Source: Pontibacter aquaedesilientis (GTDB taxonomy: Bacteria; Bacteroidota; Bacteroidia; Cytophagales; Hymenobacteraceae). From it: a stretch of DNA of 64,000 nucleotides. The first letter of the stretch is position 1, and each line of letters opens with the position of its first letter. Of the stretch, positions 25,265-34,575 are shown piece after piece. The stretch is taken from NCBI RefSeq assembly GCF_014773225.1, contig NZ_JACXAJ010000009.1, forward strand, positions 1-64,000, written 5' to 3'. A program made the translations under genes and the position numbers. The notes beneath the pieces were generated by a model. The model was given only the letters and a program-made list of their open reading frames with translations, searched no databases and had not been told where the DNA came from.

Positions 25265-26626
25265 CTATTTATTCATCTCGGCATAATAGCGATAGAACAA
25301 CGGAATGGTCTCTATCCCTTTCATGAAGTTGAACACACCGAAGTTCTCATTAGGCGAGTGAATGGCATCAGAATCCAATCCAAAGCCCATCAGCACAGAG
25401 TCCAGGCCAAGCTCTGACTTGAACATGGCTACTATCGGAATGGAGCCGCCGCTGCGCACAGGCACTGGCTTCACGCCAAAGGTCTCTTCATAGGCTCTGG
25501 AAGCTGCCTGGTAAGCTATAGAATCGGTTGGCGTCACGACTGGCTCTCCGCCATGGTGTGGCTTCACGACTACCTTCACGCTCTTAGGTGCGATGCTCAC
25601 AAAGTGTTTCTGGAACTTTTCGGTTATTTCTGCAGAAGTCTGGTTAGGCACCAGTCGCATAGATATTTTGGCAAAAGCCTTAGAAGGTATAACCGTTTTG
25701 GCTCCTTCTCCGGTATAGCCTCCCCAAATGCCGTTCACATCCAGCGTTGGGCGAATTGAGTTACGCTCCATGGTGCTATACCCTTCCTCACCGTGCACAT
25801 CCGACAGGTCAAGCGCCTTCTTGTACTTCTCCAGATCGAAAGGGGCACGGGCCATCTCGGCACGCTCTTCTTGGCTTAACTCCTGCACATTGTCATAAAA
25901 GCCAGGTATAGTGATGTGGTTATGCTCATCATGCAATGAGGCGATCATTTGGCAGAGGATATTGATCGGGTTCGCAACCGCACCACCGTACAGACCGGAG
26001 TGCAGGTCACGGTTAGGGCCGGTCACTTCCACCTCCAGGTAGCTCATGCCACGCAGGCCGGTTGTAATGGAAGGCGTGTCGTTGCCCAGCATACCTGTAT
26101 CTGAGATCAGAATTACATCGGCACTCAGTTTCTCCTTGTTGCCCTTCACAAAAGTAGCCAGGTTTTCAGAGCCCACTTCCTCTTCGCCTTCAATCATGAA
26201 CTTCACGTTGCAAGGCAGGATGTTGTTTTCCATCATCACCTCGAAGGCCTTCACGTGCATGTACATCTGGCCTTTGTCATCGCAGGCACCACGCGCGTAT
26301 ATCTTGCCATCTTTAATCACCGGCTCAAACGGAGGAGAGTGCCACAGTTCGTACGGGTCGGCAGGCTGCACATCGTAGTGGCCATATACCAGCACAGTAG
26401 GAAGAGATGGATCAATGATCTTGTCGCCGTACACAATTGGGTAGCCGGCGGTTTCGCACAGCGCTACGTTGTCGGCACCAGCCTGGCGCAGCTTTTCAGC
26501 TACAAACTCCGCCGTTCGTATCACATCCTGCTTGAACTTAGGGTCAGCACTTACCGAGGGGATGCGGAGCATATCCAGCAATTCATTTATAAATCGGTCT
26601 TTGTTGTCAGCTATATATTGATTCAT
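25265..26626 (-). CDS. M20 family dipeptidase
   Basis: A 453-residue zinc peptidase of the M20/M25/M40 family. Metal and catalytic motifs are VYGHYDVQPADP (about residues 79-90), GACDDKGQ and EGEEEVGS, followed by the lid domain and the C-terminal SGGSIPIVAMFK. It probably hydrolyses dipeptides in the cytoplasm. There is no signal peptide. It lies downstream of plsY but behind a terminator, so it is likely its own unit. The octamer occurs once, at 25904. Confidence 0.92.
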   Translation of the reverse strand: MNQYIADNKDRFINELLDMLRIPSVSADPKFKQDVIRTAEFVAEKLRQAGADNVALCETAGYPIVYGDKIIDPSLPTVLVYGHYDVQPADPYELWHSPPFEPVIKDGKIYARGACDDKGQMYMHVKAFEVMMENNILPCNVKFMIEGEEEVGSENLATFVKGNKEKLSADVILISDTGMLGNDTPSITTGLRGMSYLEVEVTGPNRDLHSGLYGGAVANPINILCQMIASLHDEHNHITIPGFYDNVQELSQEERAEMARAPFDLEKYKKALDLSDVHGEEGYSTMERNSIRPTLDVNGIWGGYTGEGAKTVIPSKAFAKISMRLVPNQTSAEITEKFQKHFVSIAPKSVKVVVKPHHGGEPVVTPTDSIAYQAASRAYEETFGVKPVPVRSGGSIPIVAMFKSELGLDSVLMGFGLDSDAIHSPNENFGVFNFMKGIETIPLFYRYYAEMNK

Positions 26627-26661
26627 AGTATTTGTGTGGGTTATGGCTTAAAGTTACAAAA

Positions 26662-26690
26662 AAAGCCACCCTTGCGAAAAGGATGGCTTT
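26662..26690 (-). terminator. Terminator of plsY
   Basis: AAAGCCACCCTT (26662-26673) pairs with AAGGATGGCTTT (26679-26690), with one mismatch. The minus-strand continuation is U-rich. Confidence 0.8.
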
Positions 26691-26723
26691 AATAATGCTT
26701 TTATGAGTTTGACTCCGCTATAC

Positions 26724-27368
26724 CTATTTCCGGATACCCAGCTTAATGTTGGCTTTGCTTTCCTCGCCGTGTAGCAGACGGTTGATGTTCTTGCGGTGCG
26801 TGAGCGCCACCACAGCAAACAGCACAAAGCCAAACACAATCAGGATGGGATTGTCAGGATGGAAACGTGGCAGCAGCAGCAGTATAGGGAACGCAAGTGC
26901 GGCAATCATAGAACCCAGCGACACATAGCGTGAGGTAAACAGCACAATCACAAAGATCACCATGCACATGAGGGCCACCTCCAAGTGAATGGCCAGCATC
27001 ATGCCCAGCAGCGTGGCCACGCCTTTGCCGCCTTTAAAGCGCTCGTATACCGGAAAAATATGCCCCACTACGGCCAAGGCACCCATTACCAATTTATAAA
27101 TGATCAAGTCATCGGCTGGCACTGCATGGAAGATCACGAGCAGAGCCGCCAGCGAGGTAGCTGCCCATCCTTTGAAAATATCAATAAGCATGACAATGGT
27201 TCCAGGCTTTTTGCCGAGCACCCGAAACGTGTTGGTGGCTCCGGAGTTACCGCTGCCGTGCTGGCGGATGTCCATCCCATAGTAAGCCTTCCCTATCCAG
27301 ACAGCCGTCGAGATAGAACCAATCAGGTAAGCAACGATAAAAAGTACGGCAATCAAAAGCATGTTCAT
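26724..27368 (-). CDS. plsY: Glycerol-3-phosphate acyltransferase PlsY
   Basis: A 214-residue inner-membrane enzyme that acylates glycerol 3-phosphate with acyl-phosphate, the first step of phospholipid synthesis. It has about five hydrophobic helices and the conserved loops GSGNSGATN (near residue 38), KGGKGVAT and a C-terminal RHHDNPI-like segment (RFHPDNPI). A longer frame opens at 27470, but the hydrophobic start MNMLLIAVLFIVAYLIGSI at 27368 is typical. It lies downstream of the giant secreted protein gene in opposite-free leftward order and ends in its own terminator. Confidence 0.92.
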   Translation of the reverse strand: MNMLLIAVLFIVAYLIGSISTAVWIGKAYYGMDIRQHGSGNSGATNTFRVLGKKPGTIVMLIDIFKGWAATSLAALLVIFHAVPADDLIIYKLVMGALAVVGHIFPVYERFKGGKGVATLLGMMLAIHLEVALMCMVIFVIVLFTSRYVSLGSMIAALAFPILLLLPRFHPDNPILIVFGFVLFAVVALTHRKNINRLLHGEESKANIKLGIRK

Positions 27369-27532
27369 GACCCAGGTGTCAGTATTTAGTTTAGCGATAA
27401 CCACACACATCCAAATTAAGTGCAGCTTCACCGGCGTTTTTTTATTGGAAAAGAACCCAAATATAGGCACTTGTTAATTTAATATCCAAAATCAGGGCAC
27501 CTTTCCATATACGGCAGGACGATTAATTGTGG

Positions 27533-30500
27533 TTATTGCCACTCTTCTTCCTCTTGTCCTTTACCCTTTTTCTTCTTCTTTTTCTTCTTTGTATCTTCCT
27601 CCTCCTCTGCAAAGTTAAAGCCACCCTGATCAGCTATACTTGGCGCGGCCATTTTAAAAGAGTCTTTGCCTTTCAGGTAATCATGGCGGAACTGATCCAC
27701 GAAGCGGTTCTTGTCAATGTCTTCGCCCATGTATAACGCATACTTGCGGGAAGAGCCACGGCCCCCACTCGCCTTGGAACGGATCGTTTTGTTCAGGTCA
27801 GGGTCAGATGAAATGAGCACCAAGCCATTCTCCATATACTGCAGGTATACCCAGTTATACTGGTCAGGCTGCAGGTAAAGGCCTACCACTGGCTCGCCGT
27901 TCGAGTCCTGACGGATCTCCATAAACCCATCAATATTGGCGCCTACCTCTTCTTTCATCACGTTCGCCAGGCTCAGTTTCCCAACGCTATACCAGGCGTT
28001 CTTTTCATTGGACCATCTCAGGTCCACGTTACTGAACACCAAGCTGCGCACTAGTTTATTGGAGAGTTTAGGAAATGTGAGTGCCCCTCCCTGATCTCTG
28101 TATTTTCGCACGTCATTGTTCCCAACAAGGCCACCCAGTTTGAACAGCATCTCCTCGTCGCGGTTCTGCTCGCTGCCGTCCCTGTAGGCTGTCTCGGCAA
28201 GCTTTTTCCCCAGCGCCACTATCACAGGAGTCGGCATGGTCATATCGAAGGCCATCAAAGCGTTTATGTCATAACGACCACTGTCAACTTTGGCGATACC
28301 GCTGCCGGCAGACTCAATATTGAAGTTCTTCAACGGACTTACCAGGTTAAGCTTGCCTTCAAAATGCACCGTTTTCGTGCCTTCGTTATACCTGAGTTCA
28401 CTTCCCTCGTACGAGTCGGCTGCGGAGCGAGCCTTATTCACAAGCTTAAATTCACTGAGTTGTTTGTCATAAGACAGGTCTCCATCCACCACAAAAATAT
28501 CCAGGTCGTCGTCATACTGCTTCTTAGACACAAAAGTATTATAGGGCTTCAGGGTGCCTCTTGATAAATGCAGACCAGTATACAGTTGGCTACCATTGGA
28601 TGCCTTCTGCTTTAGAATCGGGATACGCACATTGTCCGGATTCAGGGAATCACGCTTGAATGGAAACCAGTCCGAGTCTGCGTCGTTGCCGGTGAAGTTA
28701 AGCTTCAGGTCGCCGCTGAAGTCCATGTACGGTTTGTAAGAGTACATTTTCACGTCGCCTCTATACCTGATTTTCGGGAAGATGTAGAAATTATCGTCTT
28801 CTTTCACCTGCGCCAGGGCATAGGTCGTGTTTACTTTCTCTTTCTTCCGGATTTCATGCTCTTTAAAGGCAAAATCAGTGAATTGGAGTTTAAAGGAATC
28901 GGCAGCCGCGTTCTGATAATTGCGAACCGCCACACCACTGAACGCATTGCGGGACAACACATCGATGTTGCCGGAGTGAAGTTTATGGAAGTGCTTCACC
29001 GAGTCAGCCATTACCCGGGCATTGCGCAGGGTCTTGATGGTTGCGTCAGACTCTACCGCTACCTTTCCATCGTGAGGTATAACGTGCACATCACCGACCG
29101 GAATATAAGGAACGCCTCCTGCCAGAATGGAACTGCTCTTCAGGTCATACTCACCAGTGGCCGCACTGAAGTGCAGGCCCTGCTGCCCCGGGTGCTGGGA
29201 GTAGAAGTAGTTTTTGCCACCGTTACCATCAGCCGACAGGCTAACCTTTTGCCCTTTCATGTCCCATCGGGCACGACTCATAGAGGTTTTGTACTGCGCT
29301 TTTGGAAATTCTATACTCGCAGCGCCCTTTTGCTCACTGCCAAACTCCACAAAGCTCTGGGTCAGGTCATAGTTGATCGCCATATCCTGCGCTTTCATAG
29401 CGGGCCTGCCTTCCACATCCGACTTCACGATCATCTGCGCATGGTTTCCGGAGAAGCTCTTGCTCTTAAACAGCAGTTTATCCGATACAATATTGGCTAC
29501 TTCATTATCCAGTTCGCCATCGGCATACAAGCCGCCAGGCGAAATTTTGGCCGTACCTTTAAATCTGTACCCGTCTTTGTACAGCTTCATGGGTTCGTCC
29601 TCAGTGAACACATACATGGTGTCCTGCTTGGCCATCCAGTTCATCTTGTACTTGCTGAAGGAGGCCGTTGGAAAATCTGCCGCACCACCGCCCGGCTCAA
29701 TCTTGGCGTTGGTTCCCGAATCGGTGATCACACGGTCAAGCAAGTAGGTAAACTCAGGCGCTTCGAATGTTGAGGTAAGGTACTTGAGCGTGCCCTTGCT
29801 CTGTATACCTGCTGCACTCATCATAATGGTGTCGTATGCAATGCCTTTGCCGCCAAAGGCCTTCAGTCCGTTCGGTCCAGGCTGATAGTAGAAGCCCAGC
29901 GTTTCGTCGGGCATCATGGTGAGCTTGGTTTTGATAGGCGGGAAGATGCCCCCCGAATGGAACACACCGGAAAAACCTATGCTTCCTTTGCCCCTGCTCA
30001 AGCTGTCCAATTTATAAGAAGGTATCTCGAAATACACGGTGCTATCGTAAGCCCCGGCCAATACGTCTGGCCGGCTAAAAGCTACCTGCCCACCCATCGG
30101 CGAATCGAACTTCGGATAATCCGAGAAATACTGCCTCCCGGACTTGTTATTCGGCTTGTTGATGTACAGTTTGCCGGACATTTTGCCGGAGCGGCTGGTC
30201 ATTACCTGCTCCAATGCTTCCTTACCGTCAACTGTACGACGCTTCTTCGTCACAAAAGCCACAGTATCCAGCTTTTGCATGTCAATCATAAACTCCTGGT
30301 AGTTGAACTTGAACTGAGAGCCCCGGAAATTCAGGCGACCGGCATAGATCCTTCCCCCAAACTCCATGTTGCGGTTATCAAGCAGGTGCACCACGTTACT
30401 GTCAGGCAAGGCATATACTGTGGACGAGTCGTTGTTAAAGGCGACCCTATCCACCCCACGAACAGTCAGTCGGTTGTTGCTCAGGTTCAGGGTTGCGTTG

Positions 30501-32308
30501 CGGCCCGATGGCACCACTGATTTGATGATGATATGATCGTAGTCACTCAGCTTTTGCGCCGAGCCTACATAGTGCCAGGCTTTGGGCTTGAGCGATATGA
30601 AATGCGATTGTCCGTCATATTCCAGATAGCCTTCGCGCGCCAGGTTAAGCGCCGCTTCGCGTATGGCAGATTCGTTTATCCTGGATGCCTTGGCAACATC
30701 CGCAGCATAAAACTGACTGGTTTTTGCCTTGGCGGCATGCGACACAAGCACTTGCAGCGGATGAAAACTGGCCACACCCACCAGTTGCTGATACCGGATA
30801 TTGGAATAATAATGCGCAGACTCCAGTTGCACAGGTATAAGTGTCTTGGTATTCAGGATGGAGAAGTTCACAAATGGGGATTCCAGCTCCCAAGCCAGGC
30901 GCTCCGCTGCAATTTCAAACTTATGATAACTGTCGTAGAAAGGTGTCTTGCTGTAAACGCCTTTATCTTTTGTCAATATGAGCTCTTTACCTGACTTGGA
31001 GTAATGCAACTGCATGGCAGGGTGTGTCAGGGAGTCTTTGCGCTGATTCTGGTAGATGGCCACATACGCCCTGTTTGCCGAGATGATGGAGTCGCTCAGA
31101 TTGTAATTGTGCGCCATGGAGCGGAATTTCTTCTGTCCGTTTTCCAAAACTGCCAGTGACGACACGCTGCCGTCCAGCGGCTTACTTCCCACGACATCGC
31201 CGGCCAGCGTGAAGCCGCCGGTGTAGGCTATGTTTTTGCCCAGGCTCTTTACCTTGGCATCGTTGGTGAAGGACGCGAATCTTGGGTATGACTTCTCGCC
31301 ATTTTTGCCGGCCTTGGTGCTTCTGAACTCAAAGATGCCCTCGATAGGGGAATCCAGCACGGCGTTGTAGGTGATGGTAGCATCGGGCACCTTAAAAGCC
31401 GCTGCCGTAATATCGAAATTATACGCTCTGAAATCTGCTGAAACCGGTTTGCCGTCTGCCACCCAGGCAAAAGAGCCGCCTTCCCCCACAAACAGGTTAT
31501 TGGCCAGCATAAGCTGCCCGCTGGTTTTTGTGATAGTGGTCGAATCGTATATGGTCGCAAAAGTCAGGTTGGCGTTATCGAGCTTGAGCACCGGCCCCGA
31601 CACTTTAGGCTGTGCAGGCACAAACATCTTTTTGAAGTCCTCCCGGCGCTTCTTCTCAGCTGCTTTAGGATCGATTTTCTTTGGAGCCGCCGTAACCGTA
31701 CCCCAGCCGTCAACTACTGTTTCCTCACTGCTGCCTGCCACCTCGTCGTCCCACGAAAAATTGTCCCACTCGCTGCCTTCTTTCCCTTTTTCTTTTTCCT
31801 TCTGAGGGGCCTTGCCCTCATAGGCGAAGCTCAGATTGCCTCCCGATGTTCGCAGAGTGTACTGTTTGTTCTGATAAAGTACTCCTGATGTCAGGTAGCG
31901 GCTGCTGGTGCTCAGAAAACGATCCAGGTTGGCCCCTTCCTCATGCTGCATGACTTTGTCGACCACTTCCAGCATGTCATCGATCTGGTTACTGCGCAGG
32001 CGCTGGTGGTTAAAGGCACCGATCAGCATCTCATAGAAGTTCTCGAAGTGTGGATTGGCCCGCAGTTTTTTGCGGTACATGCGCTGCGAAATGTCCACAA
32101 CCTGCTGTTTCTGCTTGGCAGTAAGACTTCCGTTATTCCAGATAGCCTCCAGATCGGTGCCAAGTTGCTCTGCATTGGTCGCCTTGCCTGCTATCAGCAG
32201 GTTTTTAGCGTCCGCCACATACTGGGCCGGGTCAGTCGAGACTTTAGTTTGGGCCTGCGCGGCAAACACAGCCAAGAAAAAAAATAAGGGTAGAAGTTTA
32301 TATTTCAT
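27533..32308 (-). CDS. Giant secreted protein of unknown function
   Basis: A 1591-residue protein with a signal peptide (MKYKLLPLFFFLAVFAAQAQ). An N-terminal helical part (about 20-170) is followed by a charged linker (QKEKEKGKEGSEWDNF) and then a very long region of short beta-type strands with recurring phrases such as GKMSGKLYINKP, GSIGFSGVFHSGGIFPP, FKGTAKISPGGLYADGEL and FSGDLKLNF. This is compatible with a repetitive beta structure. The tail is an E4/K8 run (EEEEDTKKKKKKKKGKG). Similar large proteins occur in other Cytophagales, but no function is assigned. The start is 21 bp after prmA, which implies cotranscription. Only one exact octamer (28761) lies in 4.8 kb. Confidence 0.85.
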   Translation of the reverse strand: MKYKLLPLFFFLAVFAAQAQTKVSTDPAQYVADAKNLLIAGKATNAEQLGTDLEAIWNNGSLTAKQKQQVVDISQRMYRKKLRANPHFENFYEMLIGAFNHQRLRSNQIDDMLEVVDKVMQHEEGANLDRFLSTSSRYLTSGVLYQNKQYTLRTSGGNLSFAYEGKAPQKEKEKGKEGSEWDNFSWDDEVAGSSEETVVDGWGTVTAAPKKIDPKAAEKKRREDFKKMFVPAQPKVSGPVLKLDNANLTFATIYDSTTITKTSGQLMLANNLFVGEGGSFAWVADGKPVSADFRAYNFDITAAAFKVPDATITYNAVLDSPIEGIFEFRSTKAGKNGEKSYPRFASFTNDAKVKSLGKNIAYTGGFTLAGDVVGSKPLDGSVSSLAVLENGQKKFRSMAHNYNLSDSIISANRAYVAIYQNQRKDSLTHPAMQLHYSKSGKELILTKDKGVYSKTPFYDSYHKFEIAAERLAWELESPFVNFSILNTKTLIPVQLESAHYYSNIRYQQLVGVASFHPLQVLVSHAAKAKTSQFYAADVAKASRINESAIREAALNLAREGYLEYDGQSHFISLKPKAWHYVGSAQKLSDYDHIIIKSVVPSGRNATLNLSNNRLTVRGVDRVAFNNDSSTVYALPDSNVVHLLDNRNMEFGGRIYAGRLNFRGSQFKFNYQEFMIDMQKLDTVAFVTKKRRTVDGKEALEQVMTSRSGKMSGKLYINKPNNKSGRQYFSDYPKFDSPMGGQVAFSRPDVLAGAYDSTVYFEIPSYKLDSLSRGKGSIGFSGVFHSGGIFPPIKTKLTMMPDETLGFYYQPGPNGLKAFGGKGIAYDTIMMSAAGIQSKGTLKYLTSTFEAPEFTYLLDRVITDSGTNAKIEPGGGAADFPTASFSKYKMNWMAKQDTMYVFTEDEPMKLYKDGYRFKGTAKISPGGLYADGELDNEVANIVSDKLLFKSKSFSGNHAQMIVKSDVEGRPAMKAQDMAINYDLTQSFVEFGSEQKGAASIEFPKAQYKTSMSRARWDMKGQKVSLSADGNGGKNYFYSQHPGQQGLHFSAATGEYDLKSSSILAGGVPYIPVGDVHVIPHDGKVAVESDATIKTLRNARVMADSVKHFHKLHSGNIDVLSRNAFSGVAVRNYQNAAADSFKLQFTDFAFKEHEIRKKEKVNTTYALAQVKEDDNFYIFPKIRYRGDVKMYSYKPYMDFSGDLKLNFTGNDADSDWFPFKRDSLNPDNVRIPILKQKASNGSQLYTGLHLSRGTLKPYNTFVSKKQYDDDLDIFVVDGDLSYDKQLSEFKLVNKARSAADSYEGSELRYNEGTKTVHFEGKLNLVSPLKNFNIESAGSGIAKVDSGRYDINALMAFDMTMPTPVIVALGKKLAETAYRDGSEQNRDEEMLFKLGGLVGNNDVRKYRDQGGALTFPKLSNKLVRSLVFSNVDLRWSNEKNAWYSVGKLSLANVMKEEVGANIDGFMEIRQDSNGEPVVGLYLQPDQYNWVYLQYMENGLVLISSDPDLNKTIRSKASGGRGSSRKYALYMGEDIDKNRFVDQFRHDYLKGKDSFKMAAPSIADQGGFNFAEEEEDTKKKKKKKKGKGQEEEEWQ

Positions 32309-32329
32309 AGGTCGGGATAAGATTAACAG

Positions 32330-33160
32330 TTAGCTATACTTGAAAATGGCAGAAACCCAGTTGTTCTTCGTGCGATGCGACACATAAGCCAGGCCAAGTT
32401 CGGTTGCCCTTTCCTGCAGCGCCGGCAGGTCTTCGGTATAGAATCCACTCAGCAAGAGCGTACCGCCGGGTTTAAGTACAGCTACATAGGCTGGCATATC
32501 CTCCAGCAGCACGTTGCGATTGATATTAGCCAGAATAATGTCATAAGGCTGATCACCCTCAATCGTCTCAGCCCCACCCAATCGCACGTCTATGCTCGCG
32601 TAGTTATTGAGTTCTGCATTCTCGCGGGCATTCTCCACGGTCCAGTCTTCAATTTCGACAGCCACGATCTCAGAAGCGCCCAATTCGCCGGCCATGATGG
32701 CCAGTATACCGGTGCCGCAGCCCATGTCCAGCACGCGCTTGCCCTGGTGGTCAAGTGTCAGCTGGTTTTCGATCATGAGCGTGGTGGTTTCGTGGTGGCC
32801 GGTGCCGAACGACATTTTCGGGTTGATCACGATGTCATACCTGGCGTTGGCAGGTTTCTCGTGAAACGAAGCCCTTACAGATACCTGATCGGCAATAAAG
32901 AGCGGCTCAAAGTTTCGCTCCCACTCCTCGTTCCAGTTCTGACGCTCTATTTTCTGCACCTGGTACTCCACCTGCGCCAAGTCAGCATAGCGGGCCAGCA
33001 TATCGTCCAGCTGCTCCTGACTGAATCTGTTCTCGTCAATGTAGGCGTTAAAACCTTCGGGTGTATCTTCAAATGCGTCGAACCCCAGCTCTCCCATCTC
33101 AGCGGTCAGGATGTCGGTAAACTCAGGGCTTGCTTTTAGGGCTACTTTTATAAAATCCAT
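32330..33160 (-). CDS. prmA: Ribosomal protein L11 methyltransferase
   Basis: A 276-residue SAM-dependent methyltransferase that trimethylates L11. The N-terminal substrate domain (about 1-95) is followed by motif I VLDMGCGTGILAIMAGELGA near residue 144, and NPKMSFGTGHHETT just before it is diagnostic of PrmA. DIILANINRNVLLE near residue 208 is the catalytic-site motif. It lies 9 bp after the DUF6150-like gene and 21 bp before the giant gene, so the three are probably one operon. Confidence 0.93.
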   Translation of the reverse strand: MDFIKVALKASPEFTDILTAEMGELGFDAFEDTPEGFNAYIDENRFSQEQLDDMLARYADLAQVEYQVQKIERQNWNEEWERNFEPLFIADQVSVRASFHEKPANARYDIVINPKMSFGTGHHETTTLMIENQLTLDHQGKRVLDMGCGTGILAIMAGELGASEIVAVEIEDWTVENARENAELNNYASIDVRLGGAETIEGDQPYDIILANINRNVLLEDMPAYVAVLKPGGTLLLSGFYTEDLPALQERATELGLAYVSHRTKNNWVSAIFKYS

Positions 33161-33169
33161 GGTATTGTA

Positions 33170-33541
33170 TTAGGGGCGGCACGCTGCATAGGAGCGCACA
33201 GCAGTAAAATGAACAGTAAAATCAGCAAAATTTCGGTTATCGGTCACGAAGAGCACGTGGTCGGCAAAGGCTTTCTTGTTGGTGATATGCCAGATCGCCG
33301 TGCCGTCGGCAAACAGCTTGTTGCTCTCACGGTAAACCACCATCGAGGCAAAAGCTTCTTCATCGCCCAGGTATACGGTATAGGAAGCCGTGTTCTTATA
33401 CCTTGGGTCACGCTCCAGGTATACGGAGCCGTAGATGCGGCAAATATCTTTATTAACGGCAGTTACAGGTATAGCCGCCGCCGGTTGCGGTTCTGCCAAG
33501 TGTGGCAAAAGAGCAAACCATAAGGTTATTAAAAGAATCAT
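33170..33541 (-). CDS. Small exported protein, DUF6150-like
   Basis: A 123-residue protein with an N-terminal hydrophobic signal segment (MILLITLWFALLPHLAEPQPAAA is interrupted only by His and Glu). The mature part has a repeating pattern of about 20-25 residues (ASYTVYLGDEEAFASMVVY, LFADGTAIWHITNKKAFADHVLFV, NFADFTVHF), in which aromatic-hydrophobic strands end in F-A. This resembles the DUF6150 family, for which no function is known. It precedes prmA by 9 bp and follows the tpiA terminator. Confidence 0.7.
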   Translation of the reverse strand: MILLITLWFALLPHLAEPQPAAAIPVTAVNKDICRIYGSVYLERDPRYKNTASYTVYLGDEEAFASMVVYRESNKLFADGTAIWHITNKKAFADHVLFVTDNRNFADFTVHFTAVRSYAACRP

Positions 33542-33578
33542 AAGCTATAATTTAGCCAAATATAACTATATCTTCAAC

Positions 33579-33617
33579 AAAAAAGGCTGCCAACATCTGG
33601 TGTTGGCAGCCTTTTTT
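33579..33617 (-). terminator. Terminator of tpiA
   Basis: A perfect 17-bp stem (33579-33595 with 33601-33617, core GGCTGCCAACA) around TCTGG, with A/T runs at both ends. Confidence 0.9.
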
Positions 33618-33634
33618 CTTGTGTTAGCTAATAT

Positions 33635-34396
33635 CTAAAATGATTTGATGATGTCTGTAAAGTCGCGCGACTTAAGGGAAGCACCCCCGATCAGACCTCC
33701 ATCTACATCTGCCTGCGAGAACAATTCGCGTGCATTGCCGGGGTTGCAGCTACCGCCATACAGGATAGACGTATTGAAAGCTGCCTCAGCATCGAACATG
33801 CGCGAAAGCTGCTCCCGAATGTATGCGTGCATTTCCTGGGCTTGCTGGCTGCTGGCCGTGCGGCCGGTGCCAATTGCCCAAATCGGCTCGTAAGCTACCA
33901 CCACCTGGTCGAACTCCTCATTGCTCAGATAGGACAGGCTGTCGTGCAGCTGCTTGCCCACATAGTCGAAGTGGCGGTCGGCGTCACGCTCTTCCAACGG
34001 CTCCCCGCAGCAGAAGATCGGCGTTATACCTTGCGCAATGGCGGCTTTCAGTTTCTTGTAAAGCGTTTGGGCATCTTCGTGGTGGTACATGCGGCGCTCG
34101 CTATGGCCAATGATCACGTACTGCACCCCAACCGACTTGAGCATGCTGGCCGACACTTCACCGGTATAAGCGCCGCTTTCGTGCTCACTCATGTTTTGGG
34201 CCGCCAGATGCATCAGGTCGTTGCCTTGCGTCAGTTTGCCCACGCTTTGCAGGAACGGAAACGGAGGGGCCACGATCACGGTCACCTGGCTGTTCACCTC
34301 GTCCTTCACCATGTTGTCGATCTCCGATACCAGCGAAAGCGCCTCCTCGTAGGTCTTGTTCATTTTCCAGTTGCCTGCAACAATTTGTTTTCTCAT
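33635..34396 (-). CDS. tpiA: Triosephosphate isomerase
   Basis: A 253-residue glycolytic TIM-barrel enzyme that interconverts DHAP and glyceraldehyde 3-phosphate. The start is MRKQIVAGNWKMNKT with the catalytic Lys, VIIGHSERR carries the catalytic His near residue 100, VAYEPIWAIGTGRTAS the catalytic Glu near 170, and GGLIGGASLKSRDF the phosphate loop. Length is normal. It is monocistronic with a good terminator. Confidence 0.97.
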   Translation of the reverse strand: MRKQIVAGNWKMNKTYEEALSLVSEIDNMVKDEVNSQVTVIVAPPFPFLQSVGKLTQGNDLMHLAAQNMSEHESGAYTGEVSASMLKSVGVQYVIIGHSERRMYHHEDAQTLYKKLKAAIAQGITPIFCCGEPLEERDADRHFDYVGKQLHDSLSYLSNEEFDQVVVAYEPIWAIGTGRTASSQQAQEMHAYIREQLSRMFDAEAAFNTSILYGGSCNPGNARELFSQADVDGGLIGGASLKSRDFTDIIKSF

Positions 34397-34517
34397 GTTT
34401 TATGTTTTGTTGATGATGGTATACTTTGATCTAACAGTCTTGTGCTGCTTTACGGCAAGTTAGCAAAATATGGTATACCTCCCATTCTTGTTTTCAGGAG
34501 AGACAAGTGGAAAACAA

Positions 34518-34549
34518 AAAGCCGCTGCAGGTATACTTGCAACGGCTTT
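34518..34549 (-). terminator. Terminator of uvrA containing the TATACCT core
   Basis: AAAGCCG and CGGCTTT form the base, and the upper stem and loop are the near-palindrome TGCAGGTATACTTGCA. It lies 26 bp past the uvrA stop, and the minus strand continues with U-rich sequence. It is one of several terminators that contain the dispersed word. Confidence 0.75.
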
Positions 34550-34575
34550 CTGTTTTTCTCAGGTAAACCCTGGCC

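Noticed and set aside
28856..30994. Several long plus-strand frames inside the giant gene
   Set aside because: The minus-strand frame is open for 1591 codons with a signal peptide. The plus-strand frames are shadows lacking starts with promoter or domains.
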